This document shows, piece after piece, positions 14,064 through 22,496 of a stretch of DNA of 64,000 nucleotides. Source of the DNA: a virus; IMG/VR virus record IMGVR_UViG_3300032288_004815, positions 1 through 64,000 of that record. One strand, given 5' to 3'. Position numbers and translations under genes: made by a program. Under the pieces are notes generated by a model. That model was not told where the DNA came from. It saw only the letters and a list, made by a program, of their open reading frames with translations, and made no database searches. Position 1 is the stretch's first letter. Each line of letters opens with the position of its first letter.

Positions 14064-14896
14064 GAAACTATTGGTCTTGCACACCTTTTGCGGACTGGCT
14101 AAGAGGTACTAAAAAACTTAAATATGGTACAGGGCCGCAATGGGATGAATGGGACAGTAATGCTAAAAAGGCACATCCCATTCGTTGGTGGCTGGCTGAA
14201 GAAGCCCTAGATCGTGTGCAAGATGTAGTTTTGTTTATTCCTGATAAATTACATGCTATTAAGTACTATATTAATAACCGTTGGATTACTCGCACTCATA
14301 GTCTTACCGCTAACTCACGGGACATTAAACCCGGTCAGTGGTGCGACGTGGGCGACCGGTTTCTACCTTGTTTGTTCAATGAGTTACAAGACTTTGTTGA
14401 AGTTGAGCTAGCATGGTGGCATCTTGCCTGGGAAGGCCCTGAAGTTCGTAAACAGTATAACATGCCATGGTGGGCTGTAGGTTGGTGGCGTGTTCGTGCA
14501 TGGCGCTGTCCGCAGGCCGGGCTTGACAATCTAAAGTGGCAAAGCGAACTTGTTTGGAAAGAAGAAGAATGTGAATCGGGCAGTCCAAATATCGGCAAGC
14601 CTACATATCAAGCCATTAAAGCACAAGAAATTCTAACACTATACAAGTGGTGGACTGAAGTGTATCCCAATCGCCCAGACCCGCATGATGCAAGTGGCTG
14701 GAGTGCTTACTGCGAAGCAATGCGTTTAAAATATCCAGGTAGTTTTATGTCTAGTCTAAACAGTAAAGATTCCGAAGACCGTAAAGCTAGCGACAAGGCT
14801 CATAAGCTACTTCGTAAAATTGAAGCAGCTTATGAAAAAGAAGATGAACAAATGATGATTCGTTTGATCAAAGTAAGAAATTCACTTTGGACCTAA
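14060..14896 (+). CDS. Conserved phage protein, Trp-rich
   Basis: 278 residues, starting MRNYWSCTPFADWLRGTKK. Contains YYINNRWITRTHSL, DIKPGQWCDVGDRFLPCLFNEL and DFVEVELAWWHLAW, blocks I recall from many marine T4-like and other phages. No catalytic motif is evident. G+C-richer codon use in the middle part than in the neighbours. Stays unassigned. Confidence 0.65.
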   Translation: MRNYWSCTPFADWLRGTKKLKYGTGPQWDEWDSNAKKAHPIRWWLAEEALDRVQDVVLFIPDKLHAIKYYINNRWITRTHSLTANSRDIKPGQWCDVGDRFLPCLFNELQDFVEVELAWWHLAWEGPEVRKQYNMPWWAVGWWRVRAWRCPQAGLDNLKWQSELVWKEEECESGSPNIGKPTYQAIKAQEILTLYKWWTEVYPNRPDPHDASGWSAYCEAMRLKYPGSFMSSLNSKDSEDRKASDKAHKLLRKIEAAYEKEDEQMMIRLIKVRNSLWT

Positions 14897-14898
14897 AT

Positions 14899-15261
14899 AT
14901 GGACTTGATTATCGAATTTGCAATTTTTATGCTACAGGCATTTGGCTGGTATTTGGTTTTATCTTTAGTATTTGCCTGGATTTTAAAATTGAATGGCTAT
15001 GAAAAAAAAGTAGCACAGATTACTCAATTTAAAGAAAAAATAAATGAAATTGTTCACAGGGTTTCAGTAGAAAAACATGGAGAAATTTATTTGTGGTTTG
15101 ACGAGGATGACGGCGAATTTTTGGGCCAGGGCCGAACAGATCAAGAATGTATAGATCATATTAAACAAAGATTCCCGCAACATTTATTTCTTTTTAGTAA
15201 TAATCTTTATATTAAAGGTCCAGAGTGGACTTTTCAAAAGTACACTTTAGAAAAAAATTAA
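14899..15261 (+). CDS. Small membrane-anchored phage protein
   Basis: 120 residues from ATG 14899. One N-terminal membrane span (about residues 5-30, FAIFMLQAFGWYLVLSLVF) then a polar domain with YLWFDEDDGEFLGQG and ECIDHIKQRFP. The soluble part resembles short phage proteins that sit at the membrane surface. Function unknown. Confidence 0.55.
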   Translation: MDLIIEFAIFMLQAFGWYLVLSLVFAWILKLNGYEKKVAQITQFKEKINEIVHRVSVEKHGEIYLWFDEDDGEFLGQGRTDQECIDHIKQRFPQHLFLFSNNLYIKGPEWTFQKYTLEKN

Positions 15262-15275
15262 AACCAAAGTTTTAC

Positions 15276-15304
15276 TTGTCCAATAATTACAATTCTGCTA
15301 TAAT
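15276..15304 (+). promoter_or_regulatory. Sigma70-type promoter, extended -10
   Basis: TTGTCC (15276-15281), 17-bp spacer, TATAAT (15299-15304) with TGC before it. Spacer contains ATTACAATTCTGC, like those at 228 and 9852. Confidence 0.75.
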
Positions 15305-15336
15305 AAAGCCTTTGTAACAACTTAAAGGTTATCGCC

Positions 15337-15735
15337 GTGTCAATGCACTTGCATCATCCTAGTTTGAGTCTAGCTGGTAAGAAAAAAGGCAAGCAAAAAT
15401 TTCGTAATGCTGCCGAAGCACAAAGAGCCAGACAGTTAGCTGAAGATTGGGTATTGTTAAAACAAAGACACGGCGTGCCCAGCAAGGAGAAGTCTATGGG
15501 GAAGTTTTTTGAACCGTTGCACACTGCTTACAAACTTACCGCACCGCCTGGTCGCGAAACACAATCCGTAGGTCGCAGTGTTCCTGATACCCATCTCGGA
15601 GCAGTGACCAGTAAACCTCGTCAACACTATACAGGTACTAAAATGATTGGTATTGGCACACTGCATAAAAGCAATGCTGTGCCTATTTTCAGCGACGAAG
15701 ATGCCAAAGATCAAGCAAGGATGCGCCGTGGCTAA
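15337..15735 (+). CDS. Conserved phage protein
   Basis: 132 residues beginning with GTG 15337, which has AAAGG nine bases upstream; ATG 15343 is the alternative. HHPSLSLAGKKKGKQKFRNA with AEAQRARQLAEDW recurs in many phages. Basic N-terminal part may bind nucleic acid. Function unknown. Confidence 0.6.
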   Translation: MSMHLHHPSLSLAGKKKGKQKFRNAAEAQRARQLAEDWVLLKQRHGVPSKEKSMGKFFEPLHTAYKLTAPPGRETQSVGRSVPDTHLGAVTSKPRQHYTGTKMIGIGTLHKSNAVPIFSDEDAKDQARMRRG

Positions 15736-15988
15736 TTACATATATTATGGTATTAAAGATGACTATATGTGGTGTCTAAAAGGCGAAAGATTATTAACTG
15801 AATGGTTTTATCCACAATTATTTCGTGACAGTGACAGAGTTTATCGTCAAGGTCCCAAAGGAGGCGTAAAACTAGTGCGCTCAAATTGGGACATACCCAG
15901 AGCGCCTATGCTGGGTTACATAGGCGATAATCAAAGACTACTGAAAGAATTTATGTGGATCAAGTTAAAAGCTAAACATTTAAATTAA
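15728..15988 (+). CDS. Small hypothetical phage protein
   Basis: 86 residues from GTG 15728 (MANYIYYGIKDDYMW), overlapping the previous stop; the longer frame to 15647 lies inside the previous gene. Basic, Tyr/Trp-rich. Not recognised. Confidence 0.5.
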   Translation: MANYIYYGIKDDYMWCLKGERLLTEWFYPQLFRDSDRVYRQGPKGGVKLVRSNWDIPRAPMLGYIGDNQRLLKEFMWIKLKAKHLN

Positions 15989-16012
15989 ACATATAAGGAG
16001 AACAATTTAAAA

Positions 16013-16231
16013 GTGGCCAAAGAAGAAGCAATGAAAATGCAGGGCAAAGTTACAGAAGTTCTGGGCAATGCTATGTTTCGTGTACAGTTAGATAATTCAG
16101 ATCACATGGTAACCGCCTATGTGGGCGGTAAAATGCGAAAACATGATATCAAAATTATTGCTGGTGATAAAGTTTCATTAGAAATAAGCCCCTATGATCT
16201 AACAAAAGGTCGCATCATGTATAGGCAATAA
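16013..16231 (+). CDS. infA: Translation initiation factor IF-1
   Basis: 72 residues, exactly the size of bacterial IF-1. [38 protein letters not shown] and [13 protein letters not shown] follow the E. coli protein almost block by block, including the GKMRK ribosome-contact loop. GTG start with AAGGAG 12 bases upstream. IF-1 binds the 30S A site during initiation with IF-2 and IF-3. A phage copy could shift initiation toward phage mRNAs, many of which have weak ribosome sites here. It heads a three-gene run with the SOD-like and Fe-S carrier genes. Confidence 0.93.
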   Translation: MAKEEAMKMQGKVTEVLGNAMFRVQLDNSDHMVTAYVGGKMRKHDIKIIAGDKVSLEISPYDLTKGRIMYRQ

Positions 16232-16239
16232 ATAATTGC
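16225..16239 (+). promoter_or_regulatory. Late-like motif in short hairpin before SOD-like gene
   Basis: GCAAT (16225-16229) and ATTGC (16235-16239) flank AAATA; the hairpin contains AATAAATA (16227-16234) and ends directly before the ATG at 16240. The stem is only 5 bp, so weak. Confidence 0.3.
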
Positions 16240-16800
16240 ATGACACAAGAAATAAAAAAATTAATTGATTTAGTAGAATCTAAGGGCAAACAATTAGAAC
16301 TGATAAAATTGCCCTATGGCCGTAGTAGTTTAGCACCTATTATGAGCAAGCAAACTATAGATTATCATTATGGTAAACTGGCTCAGGGGTATGTAGATCG
16401 TTACAATAAAAAACAAGGAGATCCTGTTTTCAACGAAGCAGGTGCTTTCCTACATAATATTCTTTTTAGCCAATTTTCAAATCCCAGACCTAGTAATCAA
16501 CCCAGTGGGGCCAGCCTAAATCTTATCAAAAAGAAATATGGCGGTTTCAAAGAATTCAAAGAAAAATTCAAAGAAGAAGCCATGAAAATCCAAGGCTCCG
16601 GTTGGATTTACATGAGCCGTACGGGAGAGATTAAAACTATCAAAAATCACCAAATTAAAAACGATATAGCACTTTTAATTGATTGGTGGGAACATGCCTG
16701 GGCGTTGGACTATGGTGCCGACAAACAGCGATATTTAGATCGTATATGGCAATTGATTAATTGGGATCGTGTTAATATTAGAATCTACGCAGGAAAATAA
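16240..16800 (+). CDS. Fe/Mn superoxide dismutase-like protein, altered metal site
   Basis: 186 residues, near the 193 of Sod[31 protein letters not shown] and [19 protein letters not shown] match the SOD fold throughout. Set against E. coli SodB, however, the first ligand His (in APHIS) is Ile34 here (APIMS). The second (in WNHTF) falls on Asn, with His one place earlier (LHNIL). The Asp and His of DWWEH remain. So the canonical four-residue site is incomplete; the protein may use another metal geometry or have a non-enzymatic role. Alignment done by eye. Confidence 0.82.
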   Translation: MTQEIKKLIDLVESKGKQLELIKLPYGRSSLAPIMSKQTIDYHYGKLAQGYVDRYNKKQGDPVFNEAGAFLHNILFSQFSNPRPSNQPSGASLNLIKKKYGGFKEFKEKFKEEAMKIQGSGWIYMSRTGEIKTIKNHQIKNDIALLIDWWEHAWALDYGADKQRYLDRIWQLINWDRVNIRIYAGK

Positions 16801-16802
16801 TT

Positions 16803-17129
16803 ATGTTAACTATTAGTGAAAATGCAGTTAACAAAATTCGTGACTTGTTAGCTGAAGAAAACAATCCTCATTTAAAACTACGCACTTTTGTACAAGGTGG
16901 CGGCTGTTCAGGTATGCAGTATGGTTTTACTTTTGACGAAGAGCAGAATGAAGATGATTTTACTATAGAAGAAAATGGTGTTACTGTTTTAATAGACAGT
17001 GCTAGCATGATGTACTTAGACGGCGCCAGCATCGATTACAAAGAAGATGTCATGGGCAGCAGTTTTACTATCAATAATCCCAACGCAGAAACCACTTGCG
17101 GTTGCGGCAGCAGTTTTAGCCCTTATTAA
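16803..17129 (+). CDS. A-type iron-sulfur carrier (IscA/ErpA/HesB family)
   Basis: 108 residues with the three Fe-S binding cysteines Cys35 ([10 protein letters not shown]), Cys99 and Cys101 (CGCGSSF). Length and blocks ([23 protein letters not shown]) match ErpA. It would carry and insert Fe-S clusters into client proteins; three radical SAM enzymes in this window are possible clients. Starts two bases after the SOD-like gene. A-type carriers are known in several marine phages. Confidence 0.9.
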   Translation: MLTISENAVNKIRDLLAEENNPHLKLRTFVQGGGCSGMQYGFTFDEEQNEDDFTIEENGVTVLIDSASMMYLDGASIDYKEDVMGSSFTINNPNAETTCGCGSSFSPY

Positions 17130-17130
17130 A

Positions 17131-17168
17131 GTTTTAAACCCGCTAAATAAGTAAAACGGGTTTAAAAC
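17131..17168 (+). promoter_or_regulatory. Late promoter motif in loop of a 12-bp hairpin
   Basis: Perfect arms GTTTTAAACCCG (17131-17142) and CGGGTTTAAAAC (17157-17168). The loop begins with CTAAATA (17143-17149). A late start near 17155 would lose the 5' arm. The tail gene ATG is four bases after the hairpin. No T-run follows, so it is not an ordinary terminator. Confidence 0.6.
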
Positions 17169-17172
17169 AACT

Positions 17173-18045
17173 ATGGCTTTATTACCAAATATCAATGTAG
17201 GATCAGCACCTAATGACGGTACAGGAGATACCATTAGGAATGCGTTCATCAAAGTAAATGAAAACTTTCAATTTATTGAAACTTTTTTTCCTAATACAGA
17301 TGTTGCTAATTTAACTGCTAATATTACTAGCACAGGTACCAGCACTTTTAACATTGTCAATGCTGCAACTGTTGGTAATGCGGGAACTACCTTTGTCGGA
17401 ACAAGTATTTCAGCTGCAACTGTTGGTAATTCGGGCACAGCTTTTACCGGAGCTAGTTTAAGCGCAGCAACAATTGGTAATGCGGGTACAGCTTTTACCG
17501 GAGCAAGTATTTTAGCTGCAACGGTTGGTAATGCAGGAACTGCTTTTACTGGGGCAAGTATAAATGCAGCCACCATTGGTAACACTAATGCTCTACTCAC
17601 TGGAACATTAACCACACCAGTTCAATCAAATATAAGCCAAATAGGATCGTCTATTACATCAAATGTATCTATTGTGGGTAACATTACATTATCAAGTACA
17701 ACAATTACAGGTTTGTTAGCAACAGTCAATCAAGTTGGAACAAGAACAGGCGGTGATCATAATATAGGATTTACAACCTCTAATATTCAAACTATTGCTT
17801 TTTACATGAACAGTAATGTAAATTTAACTTTAGTAGGCACAATCGAATCTGGTACCCAAAAAGATTTTTATTTTATTAACAACACCGGCACACTAAAATC
17901 AACAAATATATTTGTATATGGTAACAGAACAAATAAAGGAACAAATGTTAATATAGGAGTTGCTAGTAACACTGTGACTTTAATAAAAATGATTGCCTTA
18001 GATACTACACCTAATAACTTAGTGGCTATTATAAGCAATGTATAA
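17173..18045 (+). CDS. Tail-fibre-like virion protein with 17-aa tandem repeats
   Basis: 290 residues. N-terminus NVGSAPNDGTGDTIRNAFIK with VNENF is a block found at the start of many T4-like fibre or baseplate proteins. Residues 64-148 are five 17-residue repeats (AATVGNAGTAFTGAS type), likely a beta-solenoid shaft. The rest is a beta-rich C-terminal domain. It follows a late promoter motif and heads three likely tail genes. Host-contact role inferred. Confidence 0.72.
   Translation: MALLPNINVGSAPNDGTGDTIRNAFIKVNENFQFIETFFPNTDVANLTANITSTGTSTFNIVNAATVGNAGTTFVGTSISAATVGNSGTAFTGASLSAATIGNAGTAFTGASILAATVGNAGTAFTGASINAATIGNTNALLTGTLTTPVQSNISQIGSSITSNVSIVGNITLSSTTITGLLATVNQVGTRTGGDHNIGFTTSNIQTIAFYMNSNVNLTLVGTIESGTQKDFYFINNTGTLKSTNIFVYGNRTNKGTNVNIGVASNTVTLIKMIALDTTPNNLVAIISNV
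17362..17616 (+). repeat. 51-bp tandem repeats in fibre gene
   Basis: Five in-frame units of 51 bp, the last one diverged. Encodes AAT(V/I)GNAGTAFTGAS(I/L)x. Such repeats change copy number by recombination and can alter shaft length. Confidence 0.85.
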
Positions 18046-18054
18046 AGAATAAAA

Positions 18055-20877
18055 ATGGCTAACACCGCACCAATTTGGATAACTCCCCCCGGTAATTTAG
18101 GTATAATTCCTGAGCAAGAATACTATGAATTACCACTGGATGCCTATGATCCCTTGGCTGCACCATATCCGCCCTTGCAATTTAGTATTGTTGCTGGCAG
18201 TTTACCTGCAGGCTTGCAAATTTATGATGATGGCAGAATATTAGGCATTCCTGTACTAGGACAAATACGCGGTGTTCCTTCACCTGTAAGCAAAGTAACA
18301 ACCAGTACTTTTACAGTAAGAATTAAAAATATTCAAAATCAGGTAGCAGATAGAACATTTACTTTGACGGTAGCAGGCCTAACCCCACCTATTATTATTC
18401 CTACAAACAGTGATTTAGGCACTTACATAGATGGAACTTATGTTGATATACAGTTAGAATCTATAGAGCCAAATAATTTACTTACTCCTGTTTTTAGTAT
18501 AATAGATGGGGCTTTACCAGAAGGAGTAACTTTATCTAGTAATGGAAGAATAAGCGGCTATATAAGACCTGTAACCAGTGATCAAACCACACAAGGACAG
18601 GGTTATGATGTAAGTCCATTTGATCTTTACGGTTTTGATTTTAGTGGTATCAATGTTGACAGAAACTTTCAATTTACAGTTCAAGTTGCCGATGGAGTAA
18701 ATTTTGATACTCAAATTTACACGATTTATGTAATTTCTAGACAAAGTCTTACAGCAGATAATGATACAACCACAGTGGATAGTTCGTATATTACTGCAGA
18801 TGATACTACACTTTACAGTCCAGTAATTTACACTGAAGCTGGAAGTTTAGGTTCAATAAGACAGAACACAAGATTTGCTTATCAAATTGAAGCAGAAGAC
18901 TATGACGCAGATGCTATTACATATGAAATTACCACTGGTGCTTTGCCAACAGGATTAACATTGAACGCTACTAGTGGTTGGATTTCGGGGTTAGTTCCGT
19001 TTGGTGTGCTGGGCAGTATTACATATAATTTCGGTATTAGGGTTTATAAAACTGGAAATCCAAGCTATACCAGCGAAACTAAAAACTTCAGCTTAAAAGT
19101 ACTAGGTCAAATTTCAGACACTGTAACATGGGAAACAGATTCTGAACTTGGTATAATCTATACTGGCGCTATCAGTGATTTGTATATTAGTGCTACTACT
19201 CCCAGTAACCGCTTTTTACAGTATAGTTTAATTACTACAGGTGGTCTTCCAATTGGGTTAGAACTACAAAAAGATGGTACTATAACTGGTAGAGTAAGTT
19301 TTGAAACTTTTGGTTTAGATGGAGGAACTGTTACTTTCGATGACGGACTGACTACATGGGATCAAAAATATACATTCACAGTGTCTGTCAATGATTCAGA
19401 CAACTATGTGTATGACGAAAAAACATTTACACTAACAGTGTATAAACGAGACAATCAACCTTACGAAAATTTATATTGTCAACTACTGCCAACAAGAGCT
19501 CAAAGAGACATATTCTATGGCATTATAAACAACTCCGATATAATACCAAACAGCTATATTTACAGACCGTGGGATCCATGGTTTGGTGTTAATTTTTTGC
19601 GTAGAGTTTTACTGCAAACAGGTTTGAATCCAAAACAAATAGCAGAGTATGTGTCTGCGATGACTTTAAATCATTACTGGAAAACACTGCAATTTGGCAA
19701 TGTAAAAACCGCACGGGCCCAAGATGCGGATCTTAATACAATATACGAGGTTGTTTATTTAGAACTTATTGACAGTGTGGTCAATGACCAAGGACTAGGA
19801 CCAAATCTTGCAATTAGTTGGCCATTAAATAACAGCGGTATTACTACAGTATATCCCAATAGTTTTCCTAACATGTATCAAAGAATAGGAGATAATATAG
19901 GGTATGAAAATAGAAGTATTTTACCTGCATGGATGACCAGTACTCAGTCTGACGGAACTGTATTAGGATTTACACGAGCATTCGTAATTTGTTACACTCA
20001 ACCAAACAAGTCGCAAGAAGTTGCATATAGACTGAGCACAGTCATTGAAGAATTTGGATTAATTAATTTCACTATTGATAGATACGAATATGACAGCGTT
20101 TTGAGTGAAAATTTTGAAAAAAATAATGCCACAGGTACAGGCACAATTACATCTAATACTAGCAGTAATATAGTTATTGGCACAGGTACTGCGTTTACCA
20201 GTGAGCTGTATCCGGGTAAAACAATTTTCGTAAACAATATCACACTAGGCACAGTAAACACAGTAAGCAATGCTAGCGTTCTTTTATTAACTGCTAATGC
20301 TAACAGTAATGTCTCAGCAAACAGCTTTACTTATGATACTAATGTGTTTATAATCAATAATTTCGTAATTGCTTCAGGTAATATTACAGCAAACACTAAT
20401 AGCAAATATATTCAAGGTATTGTTACAAACATTACAGGTACAGGACTGATAACTGCCAATGTTGATAGTACAACAGTAACTGGTATTGGTACCGCTTTTA
20501 ACACTGAATTAACTGTGGGTAAACAGTTATATTACACAGGTAACAGCATTGGTACTATAACCAGCATTAGAAGCAATGCAATTTTAACACTTGATGCTCC
20601 AGTCAGCTCAAATTTAACTAATGTTGCATTTACTGCAGACGGAACTACTACTTTGTTCCTTACAGAATTGCATTTAAACGACACTATTGTTGTCAACACT
20701 AATGTGCGATTGGGAACTGTGGCTAATATTCACAGCGACACAAATGTGGAATTATACAGCAATAGTTTAAGCACAGTTTCTAATGTTAGTTACAGTCATA
20801 CCGCAAGAGATATATATACCACACCGACAACAGGAGATAAATATCTGAAGTACCCACAAATCGGAGTTTTGCCCTAA
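18055..20877 (+). CDS. Large tail/baseplate protein with putative Ig-like domains
   Basis: 940 residues. The first 480 hold about four repeats of a cadherin/He_PIG-like module (FSIVAGSLPAGLQIYDDGRI, FSIIDGALPEGVTLSSNGRI, YEITTGALPTGLTLN, YSLITTGGLPIGLELQKDG), each ending in an R/ISG turn. A unique middle (480-690) follows, with NHYWKTLQFGNVKTARAQD. The C-terminus has GTGTAF.SEL-type beta repeats. This build is typical of long tail-fibre or baseplate-wedge proteins of marine T4-like phages. Ig modules often bind sugars weakly. Exact place in the virion not known. Confidence 0.78.
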   Translation: MANTAPIWITPPGNLGIIPEQEYYELPLDAYDPLAAPYPPLQFSIVAGSLPAGLQIYDDGRILGIPVLGQIRGVPSPVSKVTTSTFTVRIKNIQNQVADRTFTLTVAGLTPPIIIPTNSDLGTYIDGTYVDIQLESIEPNNLLTPVFSIIDGALPEGVTLSSNGRISGYIRPVTSDQTTQGQGYDVSPFDLYGFDFSGINVDRNFQFTVQVADGVNFDTQIYTIYVISRQSLTADNDTTTVDSSYITADDTTLYSPVIYTEAGSLGSIRQNTRFAYQIEAEDYDADAITYEITTGALPTGLTLNATSGWISGLVPFGVLGSITYNFGIRVYKTGNPSYTSETKNFSLKVLGQISDTVTWETDSELGIIYTGAISDLYISATTPSNRFLQYSLITTGGLPIGLELQKDGTITGRVSFETFGLDGGTVTFDDGLTTWDQKYTFTVSVNDSDNYVYDEKTFTLTVYKRDNQPYENLYCQLLPTRAQRDIFYGIINNSDIIPNSYIYRPWDPWFGVNFLRRVLLQTGLNPKQIAEYVSAMTLNHYWKTLQFGNVKTARAQDADLNTIYEVVYLELIDSVVNDQGLGPNLAISWPLNNSGITTVYPNSFPNMYQRIGDNIGYENRSILPAWMTSTQSDGTVLGFTRAFVICYTQPNKSQEVAYRLSTVIEEFGLINFTIDRYEYDSVLSENFEKNNATGTGTITSNTSSNIVIGTGTAFTSELYPGKTIFVNNITLGTVNTVSNASVLLLTANANSNVSANSFTYDTNVFIINNFVIASGNITANTNSKYIQGIVTNITGTGLITANVDSTTVTGIGTAFNTELTVGKQLYYTGNSIGTITSIRSNAILTLDAPVSSNLTNVAFTADGTTTLFLTELHLNDTIVVNTNVRLGTVANIHSDTNVELYSNSLSTVSNVSYSHTARDIYTTPTTGDKYLKYPQIGVLP

Positions 20878-22086
20878 ATGACCAGCAGTATTAATTATAC
20901 CAATATAGATGCAACTTTTCCAGTAGCTGGACAAGACAACAGCAGCCAAGGTTTTCGTGATAATTTCCAAAATATCAAGACTAACTTCCAATATGCAGCT
21001 ACAGAAATTTCCGCATTACAAGCCAATGCAGTGCAAGCGGGGCAAACTAGTAATTTGTCTGGTAGTGTTTTGGCTAATGCAGCTTTATCTGGACTTAGGG
21101 AAGTAGTATTTGATCATGGCACAGTCACTAGCGGAAGTTTAACTTATAATTTTTATAATGGAAGTTACCAATTAGTTAATCTCGGTGCTAGCTTAACTGT
21201 AAGTTTTAGTAACTTCAATACTATTACTGATCAGGCTATTACAATTAGACTGGCAGTTGTCGTTCCTAATACTGCCTATACTGTAACATGGCCGGCCAGT
21301 GTTAGTCAGAATATTTCAACTATTGACAGACAATCTGGTCAAGTAACCAGATTTGCCAATACAGGATATTATGTATTTCAACTAACTACAACCAATGGCG
21401 GCACAACTTGGTCAATTACAGAACTTACCAGAAATCAAAATGAATTTCAGGGTAATGTAAACTTTTATACAGTGGTCAGCAACACTGCGGTAGCAGGTGT
21501 AACAATTACGGTGGCTAATGTAGGCGGAGTAGTTAAAGGTAATATTTACGCAAACAATGTTATTGTAGACAGTGTAATTACCAGCGGCACTAATGCTACC
21601 TATACTGGTAATGTAACTGCGGGTAATTTAATTGCTAATACTGGCATCTATGGTAATGTCCTTACAGCAGTACAAACTGGAATTACTTTACTAGGCACTC
21701 AAACTTCTTTAAGTGTAAGTGGTAATGCTAATGTGGGCAATCTTACAGTTACTGGCATGACTGACATGTGCGGGGGTACCACTTATGGTGTACAAAATGC
21801 CACAATGGTCAATGGTGGTAGCACTCAAATTTTCAGTAATATCGGATTTGCATTGTTGAGAACAGGAGCAGGCGTTGGTACAATTGCTACTCATACAATT
21901 ATTATGCCAGCAACACCAATGAATGGCCAAGCCATCCAAATTGGTTTTGCAAATACAGTAACAGCATTGACTCAAAGCGGGTCTGGTTCACAGACTGTAA
22001 ATGGCGCATTTACCACTGCTAATACAAGTTTTGGTGCAACTTGGGTTTACGAATCTAGTACCAATGCTTGGTACAGAGTTGGTTAA
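20878..22086 (+). CDS. Tail-fibre-like virion protein
   Basis: 402 residues. N-terminus FPVAGQDNSSQGFRDNFQNI is a recurring block in T4-like fibre proteins and is related in form to the start of the gene at 17173. The body is Thr/Val/Asn/Gly-rich beta structure with repeats such as NVTAGNLIANTGIYGNV. ATG directly follows the previous stop. Likely a distal fibre or its accessory. Confidence 0.75.
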   Translation: MTSSINYTNIDATFPVAGQDNSSQGFRDNFQNIKTNFQYAATEISALQANAVQAGQTSNLSGSVLANAALSGLREVVFDHGTVTSGSLTYNFYNGSYQLVNLGASLTVSFSNFNTITDQAITIRLAVVVPNTAYTVTWPASVSQNISTIDRQSGQVTRFANTGYYVFQLTTTNGGTTWSITELTRNQNEFQGNVNFYTVVSNTAVAGVTITVANVGGVVKGNIYANNVIVDSVITSGTNATYTGNVTAGNLIANTGIYGNVLTAVQTGITLLGTQTSLSVSGNANVGNLTVTGMTDMCGGTTYGVQNATMVNGGSTQIFSNIGFALLRTGAGVGTIATHTIIMPATPMNGQAIQIGFANTVTALTQSGSGSQTVNGAFTTANTSFGATWVYESSTNAWYRVG

Positions 22087-22093
22087 AATTAAT

Positions 22094-22122
22094 TTGATTA
22101 TTTGAAATTAATTCTGTATAAT
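22094..22122 (+). promoter_or_regulatory. Sigma70-type promoter
   Basis: TTGATT (22094-22099), 17-bp spacer, TATAAT (22117-22122), in the gap after the fibre genes. Restarts early-type transcription for the small genes from 22138. Confidence 0.74.
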
Positions 22123-22137
22123 TTGCTCTATACTGTT

Positions 22138-22260
22138 ATGAGTGACGAGCTTTACCGAGAACTAACAAAAGTTTTGCAATTAATGGCTTGTGGTAAAATT
22201 TTTGCTGCAAGAGAAATGTTGGAAAAATTGTTAGGCACAGAACAAAAGGATCGAGCATAA
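22138..22260 (+). CDS. Small hypothetical protein, 40 aa
   Basis: MSDELYRELTKVLQLMACGK..., a helical 40-residue frame 16 bases after the -10, sharing TAATG with the next gene. Supported by promoter, spacing and coupling; function unknown. Confidence 0.5.
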   Translation: MSDELYRELTKVLQLMACGKIFAAREMLEKLLGTEQKDRA

Positions 22261-22496
22261 TGCATCCATTTACTCCGGATTTGTCTCAGACCAGTGATGC
22301 TGAGTTAACTAAAAAACACAGCGAACTTATGACAAAATTGAATGCTGCTTACAGAATGAATAACGGCTCACTGATAAATCAACTGCAAATGATCCTAGAT
22401 GATTACACTCAAGAAATTAATCGCAGACGGCAAAAAGAATTAGAAGAAATTCTCAAGAAAAACGACAAGTTTGATAAAATAATCGATATAAAGTGA
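22260..22496 (+). CDS. Small helical phage protein
   Basis: 78 residues. SDAELTKKHSELMTKLNAAYRM and the Lys/Glu-rich end suggest a coiled coil. The form recalls short conserved T4-like proteins of unknown role. Coupled to both neighbours by overlaps. Confidence 0.57.
   Translation: MHPFTPDLSQTSDAELTKKHSELMTKLNAAYRMNNGSLINQLQMILDDYTQEINRRRQKELEEILKKNDKFDKIIDIK

Noticed and set aside
17268-17615. 115-codon minus-strand frame in the fibre gene
   Set aside because: Created by the 51-bp repeats read in antisense; composition repetitive, no start signals.
17362-17616. Possible CRISPR-like array
   Set aside because: The 51-bp units are direct in-frame coding repeats with no unique spacers and no cas genes.
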